Positions 37,379 to 45,951 of a DNA stretch of 54,574 nucleotides are shown here, piece by piece. Source of the stretch: Lachnospiraceae bacterium (GTDB lineage: Bacteria; Bacillota; Clostridia; Lachnospirales; Lachnospiraceae); assembly GCA_910574285.1 (NCBI GenBank), contig CAJTAL010000027.1:1-54574 (forward strand). The letters are read 5' to 3'. Under the pieces are notes generated by a model, which searched no databases, was not told the DNA's origin, and was given only the letters and a program-made list of their open reading frames with translations. A program made the translations under genes and the position numbers. The stretch's first letter is position 1, and every line of letters starts with the position of its first letter.

Positions 37379-39148
37379 ATGAGTAGTAAAGGTACGATTA
37401 AAAAAGTAGCAGGACCGCTTGTCATCGCATCCGGTATGCGTGATGCGAACATGTCTGACGTTGTACGTGTAAGCGAGCGGCGTCTGATTGGAGAGATCAT
37501 CGAGATGCATGGAGACGAGGCGTCTATCCAGGTATACGAGGAGACATCAGGTCTTGGACCAGGCGAACCGGTAGAATCTACGGGCGCGCCTATGTCCGTT
37601 GAACTTGGACCTGGTCTTATCACAAGTATTTATGACGGAATTCAGCGTCCTCTTGATGATATTATGAAGATTTCGGGAAATAACCTTCAGCGCGGCGTTG
37701 AGGTTGCTTCCCTGAAGAGAGATAAGAAATGGCAATTTGTTCCGGTTGCCAAGGTCGGCGACGAAGTAGAAGCCGGCGACGTGCTGGGTACGGTACAGGA
37801 GACACAGGTAGTTGAACAGAAGATCATGGTTCCTTATGGCGTTGCCGGAACTGTGAAGGAGATTAAGTCCGGCGAATTTACGGTAGAGGAAGTAGTGGCG
37901 GTTGTTACGACAAAAGACGGCGATAAAGAGCTTACCATGATGCAGAAGTGGCCGGTTCGTAAAGGACGTCCATATGTGAAGAAGCTTCCTCTGGATGCTC
38001 CGCTTGTAACAGGACAGAGAGTCGTAGACATGTTCTTCCCTATCGCCAAGGGCGGTGTTGCAGCCGTTCCGGGGCCGTTCGGAAGCGGCAAGACAGTTAT
38101 CCAGCATCAGCTTGCGAAGTGGGCTGAGGCTGACATCGTAGTATATATTGGGTGCGGTGAGCGTGGAAATGAGATGACCGACGTTCTGAACGAGTTCCCG
38201 GAACTGAAAGACCCGAAGACGGGCCGTTCATTGATGGAGAGAACAGTTCTGATCGCCAATACGTCAGATATGCCTTTCGCAGCCCGTGAGGCTTCTATCT
38301 ACACAGGTATTACGATCGCAGAGTATTTCCGTGACATGGGATATTCCGTAGCGCTGATGGCGGACTCTACGTCCCGTTGGGCGGAGGCGCTCCGTGAGAT
38401 GTCGGGACGTCTGGAAGAGATGCCAGGTGAGGAAGGTTACCCGGCGTACCTTGGTTCCCGTCTGGCAGAGTTCTACGAGAGAGCAGGACGTGTGGTTTCT
38501 CTTGGTAAGGATGCAAGAGAGGGCGCGCTGTCAGTAATCGGTGCGGTATCCCCTCCGGGCGGTGATACTTCCGAGCCTGTATCCCAGGCTACCCTTCGTA
38601 TCGTTAAGGTATTCTGGGGTCTGGATGCGGCGCTTGCGTATAAGAGACATTTCCCGGCGATCAACTGGCTGACCAGTTACTCCCTGTATCTGGATAATAT
38701 GCAGGGATGGTTCAACGGAACGGTTGCAGAGGATTGGATGGAAGGCCGCCAGAAGATGATGAGCCTTCTGACAGAAGAAGCTGCGTTGGAAGAGATCGTG
38801 CAGATGGTAGGTATGGACGCTCTGTCGCCCGGCGACCGTCTGAAGATGGAAGCGGCACGCTCCATCCGTGAGGACTTCCTGCATCAGAACTCCTTCCATG
38901 AGGTAGATACCTATACGCCGCTTCGGAAGCAGTATCTGATGATGAAGCTGGTTCTCGCGTTCTACGAGCAGGCTATAGAGGCTCTTTCTAAGGGAGCATC
39001 CATGAAGGTTCTCCTTGGAATGGACGTAAGAGAACGTATCGGTCGTTATAAATACACGACGGCAGAAAATATCGAGGCAGAATACGAGAAGATTATGAAT
39101 GAATTAAGCGCAGAGATTGCCGGTGCGTTTGGGAAGGAGGACTTCTAA
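37379..39148 (+). CDS. ntpA: V-type ATPase catalytic subunit A
   Basis: 589 residues. The nucleotide-binding P-loop is [17 protein letters not shown], the extra non-homologous region of A subunits lies at 110-200, and [20 protein letters not shown] with [20 protein letters not shown] are the catalytic-core signatures. The start is ATG 37379 since family members begin [15 protein letters not shown]; the frame is open from 37307. The spacing from AAGGAGA to this ATG is long, about 13 bases. It ends 2 bases before subunit B. Confidence 0.95.
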   Translation: MSSKGTIKKVAGPLVIASGMRDANMSDVVRVSERRLIGEIIEMHGDEASIQVYEETSGLGPGEPVESTGAPMSVELGPGLITSIYDGIQRPLDDIMKISGNNLQRGVEVASLKRDKKWQFVPVAKVGDEVEAGDVLGTVQETQVVEQKIMVPYGVAGTVKEIKSGEFTVEEVVAVVTTKDGDKELTMMQKWPVRKGRPYVKKLPLDAPLVTGQRVVDMFFPIAKGGVAAVPGPFGSGKTVIQHQLAKWAEADIVVYIGCGERGNEMTDVLNEFPELKDPKTGRSLMERTVLIANTSDMPFAAREASIYTGITIAEYFRDMGYSVALMADSTSRWAEALREMSGRLEEMPGEEGYPAYLGSRLAEFYERAGRVVSLGKDAREGALSVIGAVSPPGGDTSEPVSQATLRIVKVFWGLDAALAYKRHFPAINWLTSYSLYLDNMQGWFNGTVAEDWMEGRQKMMSLLTEEAALEEIVQMVGMDALSPGDRLKMEAARSIREDFLHQNSFHEVDTYTPLRKQYLMMKLVLAFYEQAIEALSKGASMKVLLGMDVRERIGRYKYTTAENIEAEYEKIMNELSAEIAGAFGKEDF

Positions 39149-39150
39149 TT

Positions 39151-40524
39151 ATGCCAAAAGAGTATAGAACCATACAGGAAGTTGCCGGACCGCTTATGAT
39201 GGTAAAGGGTGTAGAAGGCGTCGCGTTCGACGAGCTCGGAGAGATCGAGCTTGCCAATGGCGAGAGGCGCCGTTGTAAGGTACTGGAAGTAGACGGAAGC
39301 GAAGTTGTCGTACAGCTCTATGAGAATGCTGCCGGTATCAACTTAAGTAACAGTAAGGTGCGTTTCCTCGGACGAAGCATGGAGCTTGGAGTTTCCGGCG
39401 ATATGCTGGGGCGTGTCTTCGACGGACTTGGACGTCCGATCGACGACGGTCCGGAGATCCTGCCGGAGGAAAGAAGAGATATCAACGGTCTGCCTATGAA
39501 CCCGGCGGCGCGTGTATACCCTGAGGAGTTTATCCAGACAGGCGTGTCTGCCATCGACGGACTGAACACACTGGTACGTGGGCAGAAGCTTCCTATCTTC
39601 TCCTGTTCCGGTCTGCCGCATTCACAGCTTGCGGCTCAGATCGCAAGGCAGGCGAAGGTTCGCGGAACAGACGAGAACTTCGCGGTTGTATTTGCCGCTA
39701 TGGGTATCACTTTTGAAGAGTCCAACTACTTTATCGAGTCCTTCAAGGAAACAGGAGCCATTGACAGAACCGTCCTGTTCATCAACCTGGCGAACGACCC
39801 AGCCGTAGAGCGTATCTCTACTCCGCGTATGGCGCTGACCGCAGCGGAATACCTTGCATTCGAGAAGGATATGCACGTACTGGTTATCCTGACGGATATT
39901 ACAAACTATGCGGACGCTCTTCGTGAGATCTCCGCCGCTAAGAAAGAGGTTCCCGGCCGCCGCGGATATCCTGGATATATGTACACAGACCTTGCAACTA
40001 TGTATGAGAGAGCCGGACGTCAGAGAGGAAAGAACGGAAGTATCACCATGATTCCTATCTTAACCATGCCGGAAGACGATAAGACTCACCCGATTCCTGA
40101 CCTTACCGGATACATCACAGAGGGACAGGTAATCTTAAGCCGTGAGCTGTACCGTAAAGGTCTTCAGCCGCCGATCGACGTACTGCCTTCACTTTCACGT
40201 CTGAAAGATAAAGGTATAGGCGAAGGCAAGACGAGGGCTGACCATGCCAATACTATGAACCAGTTGTTTGCGGCTTACTCCCGTGGTAAGGACGCGAAAG
40301 AGCTTATGACCATCCTCGGCGAGGCGGCTCTTACTGAGATCGATCTTAAGTATGCGGAATTCGCAGACGCATTTGAGAAAGAGTATGTATCCCAGGGATA
40401 TAACAATGACCGTTCAATCGAAGAGACATTGGCGATAGGCTGGAAACTGTTATCCATGCTGCCAAGGGCAGAGCTGAAACGTATCGACGACAAGTTCTTA
40501 GACGAGTACTACGGTAAGCAGTAA
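39151..40524 (+). CDS. ntpB: V-type ATPase regulatory subunit B
   Basis: 457 residues. It has the F1/V1 fold but no functional P-loop, its place taken by [20 protein letters not shown], as usual for B subunits. [40 protein letters not shown] and the C-terminal helix region complete the match. It alternates with A in the hexameric head. GGGAAGGAGG overlaps the end of subunit A. Confidence 0.95.
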   Translation: MPKEYRTIQEVAGPLMMVKGVEGVAFDELGEIELANGERRRCKVLEVDGSEVVVQLYENAAGINLSNSKVRFLGRSMELGVSGDMLGRVFDGLGRPIDDGPEILPEERRDINGLPMNPAARVYPEEFIQTGVSAIDGLNTLVRGQKLPIFSCSGLPHSQLAAQIARQAKVRGTDENFAVVFAAMGITFEESNYFIESFKETGAIDRTVLFINLANDPAVERISTPRMALTAAEYLAFEKDMHVLVILTDITNYADALREISAAKKEVPGRRGYPGYMYTDLATMYERAGRQRGKNGSITMIPILTMPEDDKTHPIPDLTGYITEGQVILSRELYRKGLQPPIDVLPSLSRLKDKGIGEGKTRADHANTMNQLFAAYSRGKDAKELMTILGEAALTEIDLKYAEFADAFEKEYVSQGYNNDRSIEETLAIGWKLLSMLPRAELKRIDDKFLDEYYGKQ

Positions 40525-40538
40525 GGGAGGGGTAGCGA

Positions 40539-41198
40539 ATGGCATCTAAACAGATCACTCCTACCCGTATGGAGCTGACGAAGACGAAGAGAAAGCTGGT
40601 TACTGCCAGAAGGGGCCACAAGCTCCTGAAGGACAAACGTGATGAGCTGATGCGTCAGTTCCTGGATCTGGTTAAGGAGAATATGGCGCTTCGCCAGAAA
40701 GTAGAAGCCGGAATCCTCTCTGCAAATAAGAACTTTGTTATAGCCAAGGCCGGTATGGATGAGGCGACGCTGAACACAGCACTTATGACACCGAAACAGG
40801 AAGTCAGTCTCGAAGTGGGCCAGAAGAACGTCATGAGCGTTAATATCCCGGTCTTCGAGACAAAGACAAGGACGGCGGATGCGAACGATATTTATTCCTA
40901 CGGTTTCGCATTCACATCCAGCGACCTGGACGGCGCCGTAAAATCTCTGGCGGATATTCTGCCGGATATGTTGAAACTTGCGGAGACAGAGAAAGCGTGT
41001 CAGCTTATGGCGGCTGAGATTGAGAAGACCAGACGCCGTGTAAATGCGTTAGAGCACGTTACGATCCCGGAAGCTCAGGCAACGATCAAATATATCACGA
41101 TGAAGCTGGATGAGAACGAGAGAAGTTCACAGATTCGTCTGATGAAAGTAAAAGATATGATGCTTGAAGAAGCGCATCATTACAGCGAGAGAGAATAA
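40539..41198 (+). CDS. ntpD: V-type ATPase subunit D (central shaft)
   Basis: 219 residues. The start QITPTRMELTKTKRKLVTAR followed by GHKLLKDKRDELMRQFLDLV is the hallmark of subunit D, and the C-terminal helix NALEHVTIPEAQATIKYITM forms the other half of the shaft coiled coil. GGGAGGGGTAGCGA precedes the start. Last gene of the operon, followed directly by a terminator. Confidence 0.95.
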   Translation: MASKQITPTRMELTKTKRKLVTARRGHKLLKDKRDELMRQFLDLVKENMALRQKVEAGILSANKNFVIAKAGMDEATLNTALMTPKQEVSLEVGQKNVMSVNIPVFETKTRTADANDIYSYGFAFTSSDLDGAVKSLADILPDMLKLAETEKACQLMAAEIEKTRRRVNALEHVTIPEAQATIKYITMKLDENERSSQIRLMKVKDMMLEEAHHYSERE

Positions 41199-41204
41199 TT
41201 ACAG

Positions 41205-41237
41205 ATACCCTGGTTCCCCGCGGACCAGGGTATTTTT
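41205..41237 (+). terminator. Terminator of the V-type ATPase operon
   Basis: ATACCCTGGT and ACCAGGGTAT form a 10-bp stem with a 9-base loop and a TTTTTG tail, beginning 7 bases after the subunit D stop. Confidence 0.9.
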
Positions 41238-41370
41238 GAGTAGTGCGGCAGACATAAAAATCTAACAAAATATAGACTTTTCAATACAACTGTTTTATAA
41301 TAAGGCGTGATAGATTTAAAAGGAAATACAGGGAAAAAGTTGAGAAGATACTGTAGATTTGGGAGGAAGT

Positions 41371-42690
41371 ATGGAACAGGGAAGATATACAGAACAAGAC
41401 AGACATACGGGTTCAGGAGGATATCCGAACCAGGGTGGATATCCGGGATCGGGAGGATATCCGAATCAGGGAGGATATGCGAACCAGGGGGGAGGCGCCG
41501 CCGGCCCGGGAATATATCCGGAACAGGGAAGATATGTTCAGCAGAACGGACGTATGGACTGGGGTGCACCGCTGCCGAATCCTTCGAATGGCGGGGGACA
41601 GAACGGCAACCAGGGCAAGAATAAGTTCTTGCTTCCGATCATAATAGGCGGACTCATTCTTGTCATAATCATAGCTGTAGTTATCTTCGTATTTGTTTGG
41701 AAATTCGTTATAAACGGCGGCAAAGACGTGGAGACGATAGGTGATTATTATGTGACGGGATGTAAAGAGGTCATGAAAGTCCGCGAAAAGGAAGAAAAAG
41801 ACAGCAAAGTTATCGCAAAGCTTGATAATGGGGAGAAGGTTTCTCTGATTGAAAAGGGCGGAGGTAATTACTGGAAAGTATATATAGAAGCAGAAGAAGC
41901 GATAGGGTATATTGATTATCATTATCTGACGAACAAAAGCGATGCGGCGATGGAGCCGGTTACAAGATATGTCAATATAAAGAAAGAAGATTCCCTGTCT
42001 ATACTAAGTACACCGGATGTAGACGGTGCGTCTCTCGGCATAGTCAAAAGAGGGGATGAAGTGACGGTCTTAGCGCATCCTGATGATACGTATGCTTATA
42101 TCTATGCGGCAGACGAGAGTGCATACGGTTATGTAGAACGCAGTAAACTGTCAGATGAAGAAGTTAAGGATGAGCCCAAAGAAGATACGGGTGCCGGCAA
42201 CGCGAATAATGGGCAGGCATCGGCAGATATCTTGGGTGCCGGCAGCCCGCCTGTGAATTACCAGGGCGTATATTACGTGAAAGTCACAAAAGGATATCTG
42301 GCGCTTCGTAATGCGAAGGCGTTTGATACGTCCAATGAAATCGGCAAGATGTATAATGGAGATTATGTGCAGGCAATCCGGACGGATGAAATATATTGGT
42401 ATGTATACAGTCCAAGCCTTGGGGCGTATGGATATACGAACAGCGAGTATCTGGTTTCTTCCACCAGCAGCGCTGCTTCGGCTTACAGCAATGTATATTA
42501 TGCGAATGTAGCTTCCGGATATCTGGCTCTCCGTGATGCCCAGGCTTATGATTCAGCCAATGAGATCGGGAAGATCGCGAACGGACAGGAGGTTGATGTT
42601 GTTGATTCTTCAAATGGTACATATTGGTACGTGTATGTACCGGCGCTGAAACGTTATGGTTATGTCAACAGCGAATATCTCAGGAGGTAA
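41371..42690 (+). CDS. Membrane-anchored SH3-domain protein with Gly-rich N terminus
   Basis: About 439 residues. Residues 10-60 are a cytosolic-type low-complexity region of GGYPNQ repeats (GSGGYPNQGGYPGSGGYPNQ). One membrane helix (LLPIIIGGLILVIIIAVVIF) follows, then four bacterial SH3-like repeats outside: near CKEVMKVREKEEKDSKVIAK, YVNIKKEDSLSILSTPD, KVTKGYLALRNAKAFDTSNE and NVASGYLALRDAQAYDSANE. The last two are close copies of each other. SH3 domains bind peptidoglycan peptides. GGGAGGAAGT precedes the ATG at 41371. It leads a cell-envelope gene cluster. Confidence 0.85.
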   Translation: MEQGRYTEQDRHTGSGGYPNQGGYPGSGGYPNQGGYANQGGGAAGPGIYPEQGRYVQQNGRMDWGAPLPNPSNGGGQNGNQGKNKFLLPIIIGGLILVIIIAVVIFVFVWKFVINGGKDVETIGDYYVTGCKEVMKVREKEEKDSKVIAKLDNGEKVSLIEKGGGNYWKVYIEAEEAIGYIDYHYLTNKSDAAMEPVTRYVNIKKEDSLSILSTPDVDGASLGIVKRGDEVTVLAHPDDTYAYIYAADESAYGYVERSKLSDEEVKDEPKEDTGAGNANNGQASADILGAGSPPVNYQGVYYVKVTKGYLALRNAKAFDTSNEIGKMYNGDYVQAIRTDEIYWYVYSPSLGAYGYTNSEYLVSSTSSAASAYSNVYYANVASGYLALRDAQAYDSANEIGKIANGQEVDVVDSSNGTYWYVYVPALKRYGYVNSEYLRR

Positions 42691-42693
42691 CGG

Positions 42694-43737
42694 ATGAGCA
42701 GGCGCAGGTGTATAACGTTTACCGGTATCGTATTGTTGTTAGAATTGGTGTTAATGACGGGTATTATAATTTTTAAAGAACACTCGGATACAGATACAGC
42801 GGCCAGTCGGAAGAAAGCGTCTGTAATTGAAGGAAATGTGATAGATGCGTCAGAAGCCGCCGATGGCAATAAGAACAAGACAGACGGGATGCAAGGTAAG
42901 AGGTCCGCGCAGGCAGAAGAGGATATTGCATCTGAAGAACAGCTTCCAGCAGATGCAGGACAGTCTCAGGAAGCCCTTCAGGCGGAATCGGATTCTTCGG
43001 ACACGGGAAGAGGAAGTATAGATGAGATACAGAATGGGCTGCAGAATCTGGTGCAGACAGAATATCAGGCAGGCGGCAGAGCGGCAATCTGTACCGGAAG
43101 GACAGATGAAAACGATATGGCTTTAGTTGGCGGCGGGGCGATGCAGGCCGCAAGTTTGATAAAGTTATACGTAGCAGGATGTGTGTACGAGAATTATGAA
43201 GCAGTCAGCGCACAGGATTCATATGAAGGCGAGACGGAATCTTTGCTGAGCGTAATGATAACGGTCAGTGATAATACAGCCTGCAATACACTGGTATCCA
43301 GGCTGGGAAACGGAGATGTACAGGCAGGAATGGCAAAGGTGAACCAGTATTGTACAAGTCATGGTTTTTCTGATACGCATATGGGACGGCTTATGCTGCA
43401 GCCTAATGATGCGGACGAGAACTATACTTCCGTCTATGACTGCTGCAGGTATCTTAAGATGGCGGATGCCGGTCAGTTGGAAGGGGCGTCTCTTATTCTT
43501 GGATATATGAAGCAGCAGCAGCGGAGGGGTAAGATTCCGGCAGGTGTTCCGTCGGGCATAACAGTCGGTAACAAAACGGGAGAATTGTCTGATGTAGAAA
43601 ATGATGCGGCGATTGTATATAGCAATAACGGTACTTATGTATTATGTGTGATGTCGGAAAATCTGTCAGATAACTACGGCGCACAAAGGTTTATAACAAG
43701 AACGTCTGGCATGGTATATGAATATATGGAAAAATAG
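42694..43737 (+). CDS. Membrane-anchored serine hydrolase, class A beta-lactamase fold
   Basis: 347 residues. An N-terminal membrane helix (ITFTGIVLLLELVLMTGIII) and an acidic linker of about 80 residues precede the catalytic domain. The penicillin-recognising motifs are intact: Ser154-x-x-Lys157 in AASLIKLY, Ser192-Asp-Asn in TVSDNTACN and Lys294-Thr-Gly in GNKTGELS. The Glu166-type loop of true class A beta-lactamases was not evident, so a cell-wall or regulatory role is likelier than resistance. It starts 4 bases after the SH3 gene with CAGGAGGTAACGG as ribosome site. A paralogue lies at 44830. Confidence 0.85.
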   Translation: MSRRRCITFTGIVLLLELVLMTGIIIFKEHSDTDTAASRKKASVIEGNVIDASEAADGNKNKTDGMQGKRSAQAEEDIASEEQLPADAGQSQEALQAESDSSDTGRGSIDEIQNGLQNLVQTEYQAGGRAAICTGRTDENDMALVGGGAMQAASLIKLYVAGCVYENYEAVSAQDSYEGETESLLSVMITVSDNTACNTLVSRLGNGDVQAGMAKVNQYCTSHGFSDTHMGRLMLQPNDADENYTSVYDCCRYLKMADAGQLEGASLILGYMKQQQRRGKIPAGVPSGITVGNKTGELSDVENDAAIVYSNNGTYVLCVMSENLSDNYGAQRFITRTSGMVYEYMEK

Positions 43738-43763
43738 GATATCTATTTAATAAAAATGGCTGC

Positions 43764-43846
43764 TGCAAAATGTCAAATCTATACAGCATATGGTGTAATT
43801 GCAACGATTTTTTCAACCATATGTTGCAGAATTGCCGCATTTTGCA
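43764..43846. repeat. Nested inverted repeats between hydrolase and amidase genes
   Basis: TGCAAAATG at 43764 pairs with CATTTTGCA at 43838, and inside it CATATGGT at 43787 pairs with ACCATATG at 43816. The loop holds a run of six T. The arms are separated by unpaired bases, so it is not a plain terminator; an RNA element or a mobile palindrome remnant is possible. Confidence 0.6.
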
Positions 43847-43886
43847 ACAGTTTCTTTTGTTTGAGTAATGTAAAGGAAAGATCAGG

Positions 43887-44816
43887 ATGAAGAGCGTTGA
43901 TAAGTGGATAGCAGGGATATTGGCAGTATTGGCGGTTATTCTTCTGGGCGGTGCTGTTTTTCAGGTAAAAGTGGCGGTGGATATGCGAAAAGAGATTACC
44001 GCATTGAAAGAGCAAAAAAAGTCATTGAAAAGTTATATAAAGAGTGAAGAAGAAGCAATAAAACTGATAGAGTCAGAAATGGGAGAGACGGAAGAATCAA
44101 AAGAGCTCCAAGATGAAGCAGGACAGGAAGGGCAGGAAGCCGAGGCAGAGCAGGAAGCCGCGCCGGTAGAAAGTAACGGGAGAAAGGTAGCCATCGATCC
44201 CGGGCACCAGGGATATCATGTCGATATGAGTGAATTAGAACCGGTGGGACCTGGTTCGCAGGAAATGAAAGCAAAGGCGACACAGGGAACAGAAGGCAGT
44301 TTTACAGGAGTGCCGGAGTACGAACTGAATCTGTCAATTTCAAAGCAGCTTGCTCAGGAATTACAAGGGCGGGGTTATGAGGTGATGCTTACCCGGCAGG
44401 ATAATGACACTGCCATCAGTAACCGGGAACGGGCTCTTCTGGCGGCAGATTTTGGAGCGGACATCTATCTTCGGATCCATGCAAACGGAAGTGAGAATCC
44501 TAATGACAGCGGCGCGCTGACTATGGTGCCGTCTGCGAACAATCCGTATATTGCCCAATTACATAATAAAAGTTATGCATTAGGCGAGGCGGTTATTAAT
44601 GCGTATTGCCAGTCATGCGGTCTTACAAACCGGGGAGTAATGTTTTCTGATAATATGGCCGGAACAAACTGGAGTAAGGTGCCGGTTACGATCCTGGAGA
44701 TGGGATTTATGACAAATCAAAGCGATGATATATATATGCAGAATACTGAATTCCAGTCAAGGATGGTGCAGGGAATAGCGAATGGAGTTGATCAGTATTT
44801 TGCCGCGGGAAATTAG
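43887..44816 (+). CDS. N-acetylmuramoyl-L-alanine amidase (Amidase_3)
   Basis: 309 residues. A membrane anchor (IAGILAVLAVILLGGAVF) and a coiled coil with a Glu-rich linker precede the zinc amidase domain from residue 98. Zinc ligands: His107 in IDPGHQGYH, the Glu in VPEYELNLS and the His in LRIHANGSE; the catalytic Glu is in ILEMGFMTNQSDD. It cleaves the bond between MurNAc and L-alanine in peptidoglycan. AAAGGAAAGATCAGG precedes the ATG. The second serine hydrolase follows after 13 bases. Confidence 0.93.
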   Translation: MKSVDKWIAGILAVLAVILLGGAVFQVKVAVDMRKEITALKEQKKSLKSYIKSEEEAIKLIESEMGETEESKELQDEAGQEGQEAEAEQEAAPVESNGRKVAIDPGHQGYHVDMSELEPVGPGSQEMKAKATQGTEGSFTGVPEYELNLSISKQLAQELQGRGYEVMLTRQDNDTAISNRERALLAADFGADIYLRIHANGSENPNDSGALTMVPSANNPYIAQLHNKSYALGEAVINAYCQSCGLTNRGVMFSDNMAGTNWSKVPVTILEMGFMTNQSDDIYMQNTEFQSRMVQGIANGVDQYFAAGN

Positions 44817-44829
44817 CAAAGGAAAAGCG

Positions 44830-45852
44830 ATGAAGAAGAATACCGGAAAAGAAATGATAATAATCCTGATGTTGTTAATCTTGATTTTGCTATGTCTGGT
44901 AGGTTTTGTATTCATACGGCAAGATCAGAAAAAGCAGTTGGGGCAGATAGAGAAACTGGAAGAAGAGATACAGGATTTAGAAGATAAAAGAGCGCATACC
45001 GTATTCGACCGGGAAGAACTCGAGATGAAGTATGGCGGAACAGAAGAAGAGGCTGAGAATACTGAAGAAGGACAGGCAGCAGAAGGAAATCAGGGAGAAG
45101 GCGCGCCTTCTCCGGGCGAGGGAGTTCAGACGCCGGCCAGTATAGACGCAGTACGGGAAACTGTTTTGGCTAATATATCGGGGCGTCAGGAAGCGGGAGA
45201 ACGGTGGCAGGTATATGCCTGCCGGCTCTCAGATCAGGCAGAAGAGATGATTGGCAGCGGAAGAATGACGGCAGCAAGTCTGATAAAACTTTATATTATG
45301 GGAGCCGTGTATGAAAAATATGATTCCATAACAAATCAGAACGGGAAAGGAGAAGTGGACGGACTTCTTAGATCTATGATTACGGTCAGTGATAATAATG
45401 CTGCAAATACTTTGACAGGCATGTTGGGGCAGGGGGATCCCGCGGCGGGAAGAGTAGCGGTAACGGATTATTGCAACCGGAATGGGTATACGGATACTGA
45501 TATGGGAAGGATGCTGCTGGAGACAGGAACAGATCGTGAAAACTATACATCTGTGAGAGACTGCGGCATGTTTCTTAAAAAGATTTATAAGGGGGAGATT
45601 CCTTACGGCGAAGATATGATGAATCTGTTAAAACAGCAGGAGAGAAGGGGAAAGATACCTGCCGGTGTGCCGCAGGGGGTTGTGGTGGCAAATAAGACGG
45701 GCGAATTGGATTTTGTAGAGAATGATGCCGCAGTCGTTTTTAAAGACAATTGTCCATATATTTTGTGTGTGATGTCTGAAGATGTAAGGGATACGTCAGC
45801 CGCAAGGCAGACAATTGTTCAGATATCGTCAGGCGTATACGATAATATGTGA
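44830..45852 (+). CDS. Second membrane-anchored serine hydrolase, paralogue of the 42694 gene
   Basis: 340 residues. A membrane helix (IIILMLLILILLCLVGFVFI), a coiled coil and an acidic linker lead to a domain with Ser150-x-x-Lys153 (AASLIKLY), Ser187-Asp-Asn (TVSDNNAAN) and Lys289-Thr-Gly (ANKTGELD). The text matches the 42694 protein closely in the catalytic half (QERRGKIPAGVPQGV, VENDAAVV, YILCVMSED) but not in the linker, so the pair arose by duplication with the amidase between them. I start at ATG 44830 (AAAGGAAAAGCG upstream); the frame extends into the amidase gene without a better site. Confidence 0.85.
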   Translation: MKKNTGKEMIIILMLLILILLCLVGFVFIRQDQKKQLGQIEKLEEEIQDLEDKRAHTVFDREELEMKYGGTEEEAENTEEGQAAEGNQGEGAPSPGEGVQTPASIDAVRETVLANISGRQEAGERWQVYACRLSDQAEEMIGSGRMTAASLIKLYIMGAVYEKYDSITNQNGKGEVDGLLRSMITVSDNNAANTLTGMLGQGDPAAGRVAVTDYCNRNGYTDTDMGRMLLETGTDRENYTSVRDCGMFLKKIYKGEIPYGEDMMNLLKQQERRGKIPAGVPQGVVVANKTGELDFVENDAAVVFKDNCPYILCVMSEDVRDTSAARQTIVQISSGVYDNM

Positions 45853-45890
45853 TAAATGTGTGACGAAATTGTGATAAATGGGAAAAGCGA

Positions 45891-45920
45891 TTGACAGATA
45901 AGAGACAGAAGAGGTAAAAT
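45891..45920 (+). promoter_or_regulatory. Promoter of the NlpC/P60 gene
   Basis: A consensus TTGACA, then TAAAAT after 18 bp, about 30 bases before the TTG start. This separates the large hydrolase from the genes before it. Confidence 0.65.
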
Positions 45921-45951
45921 AGCAGGAATAGACAGAAGGAAGTGGTATGTA

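Noticed and set aside
42694-45852. Two beta-lactamase resistance genes
   Set aside because: The SxxK, SDN and KTG motifs are present, but the class A Glu166 loop is not evident, both proteins are membrane anchored with linkers, and they sit among cell-wall genes.
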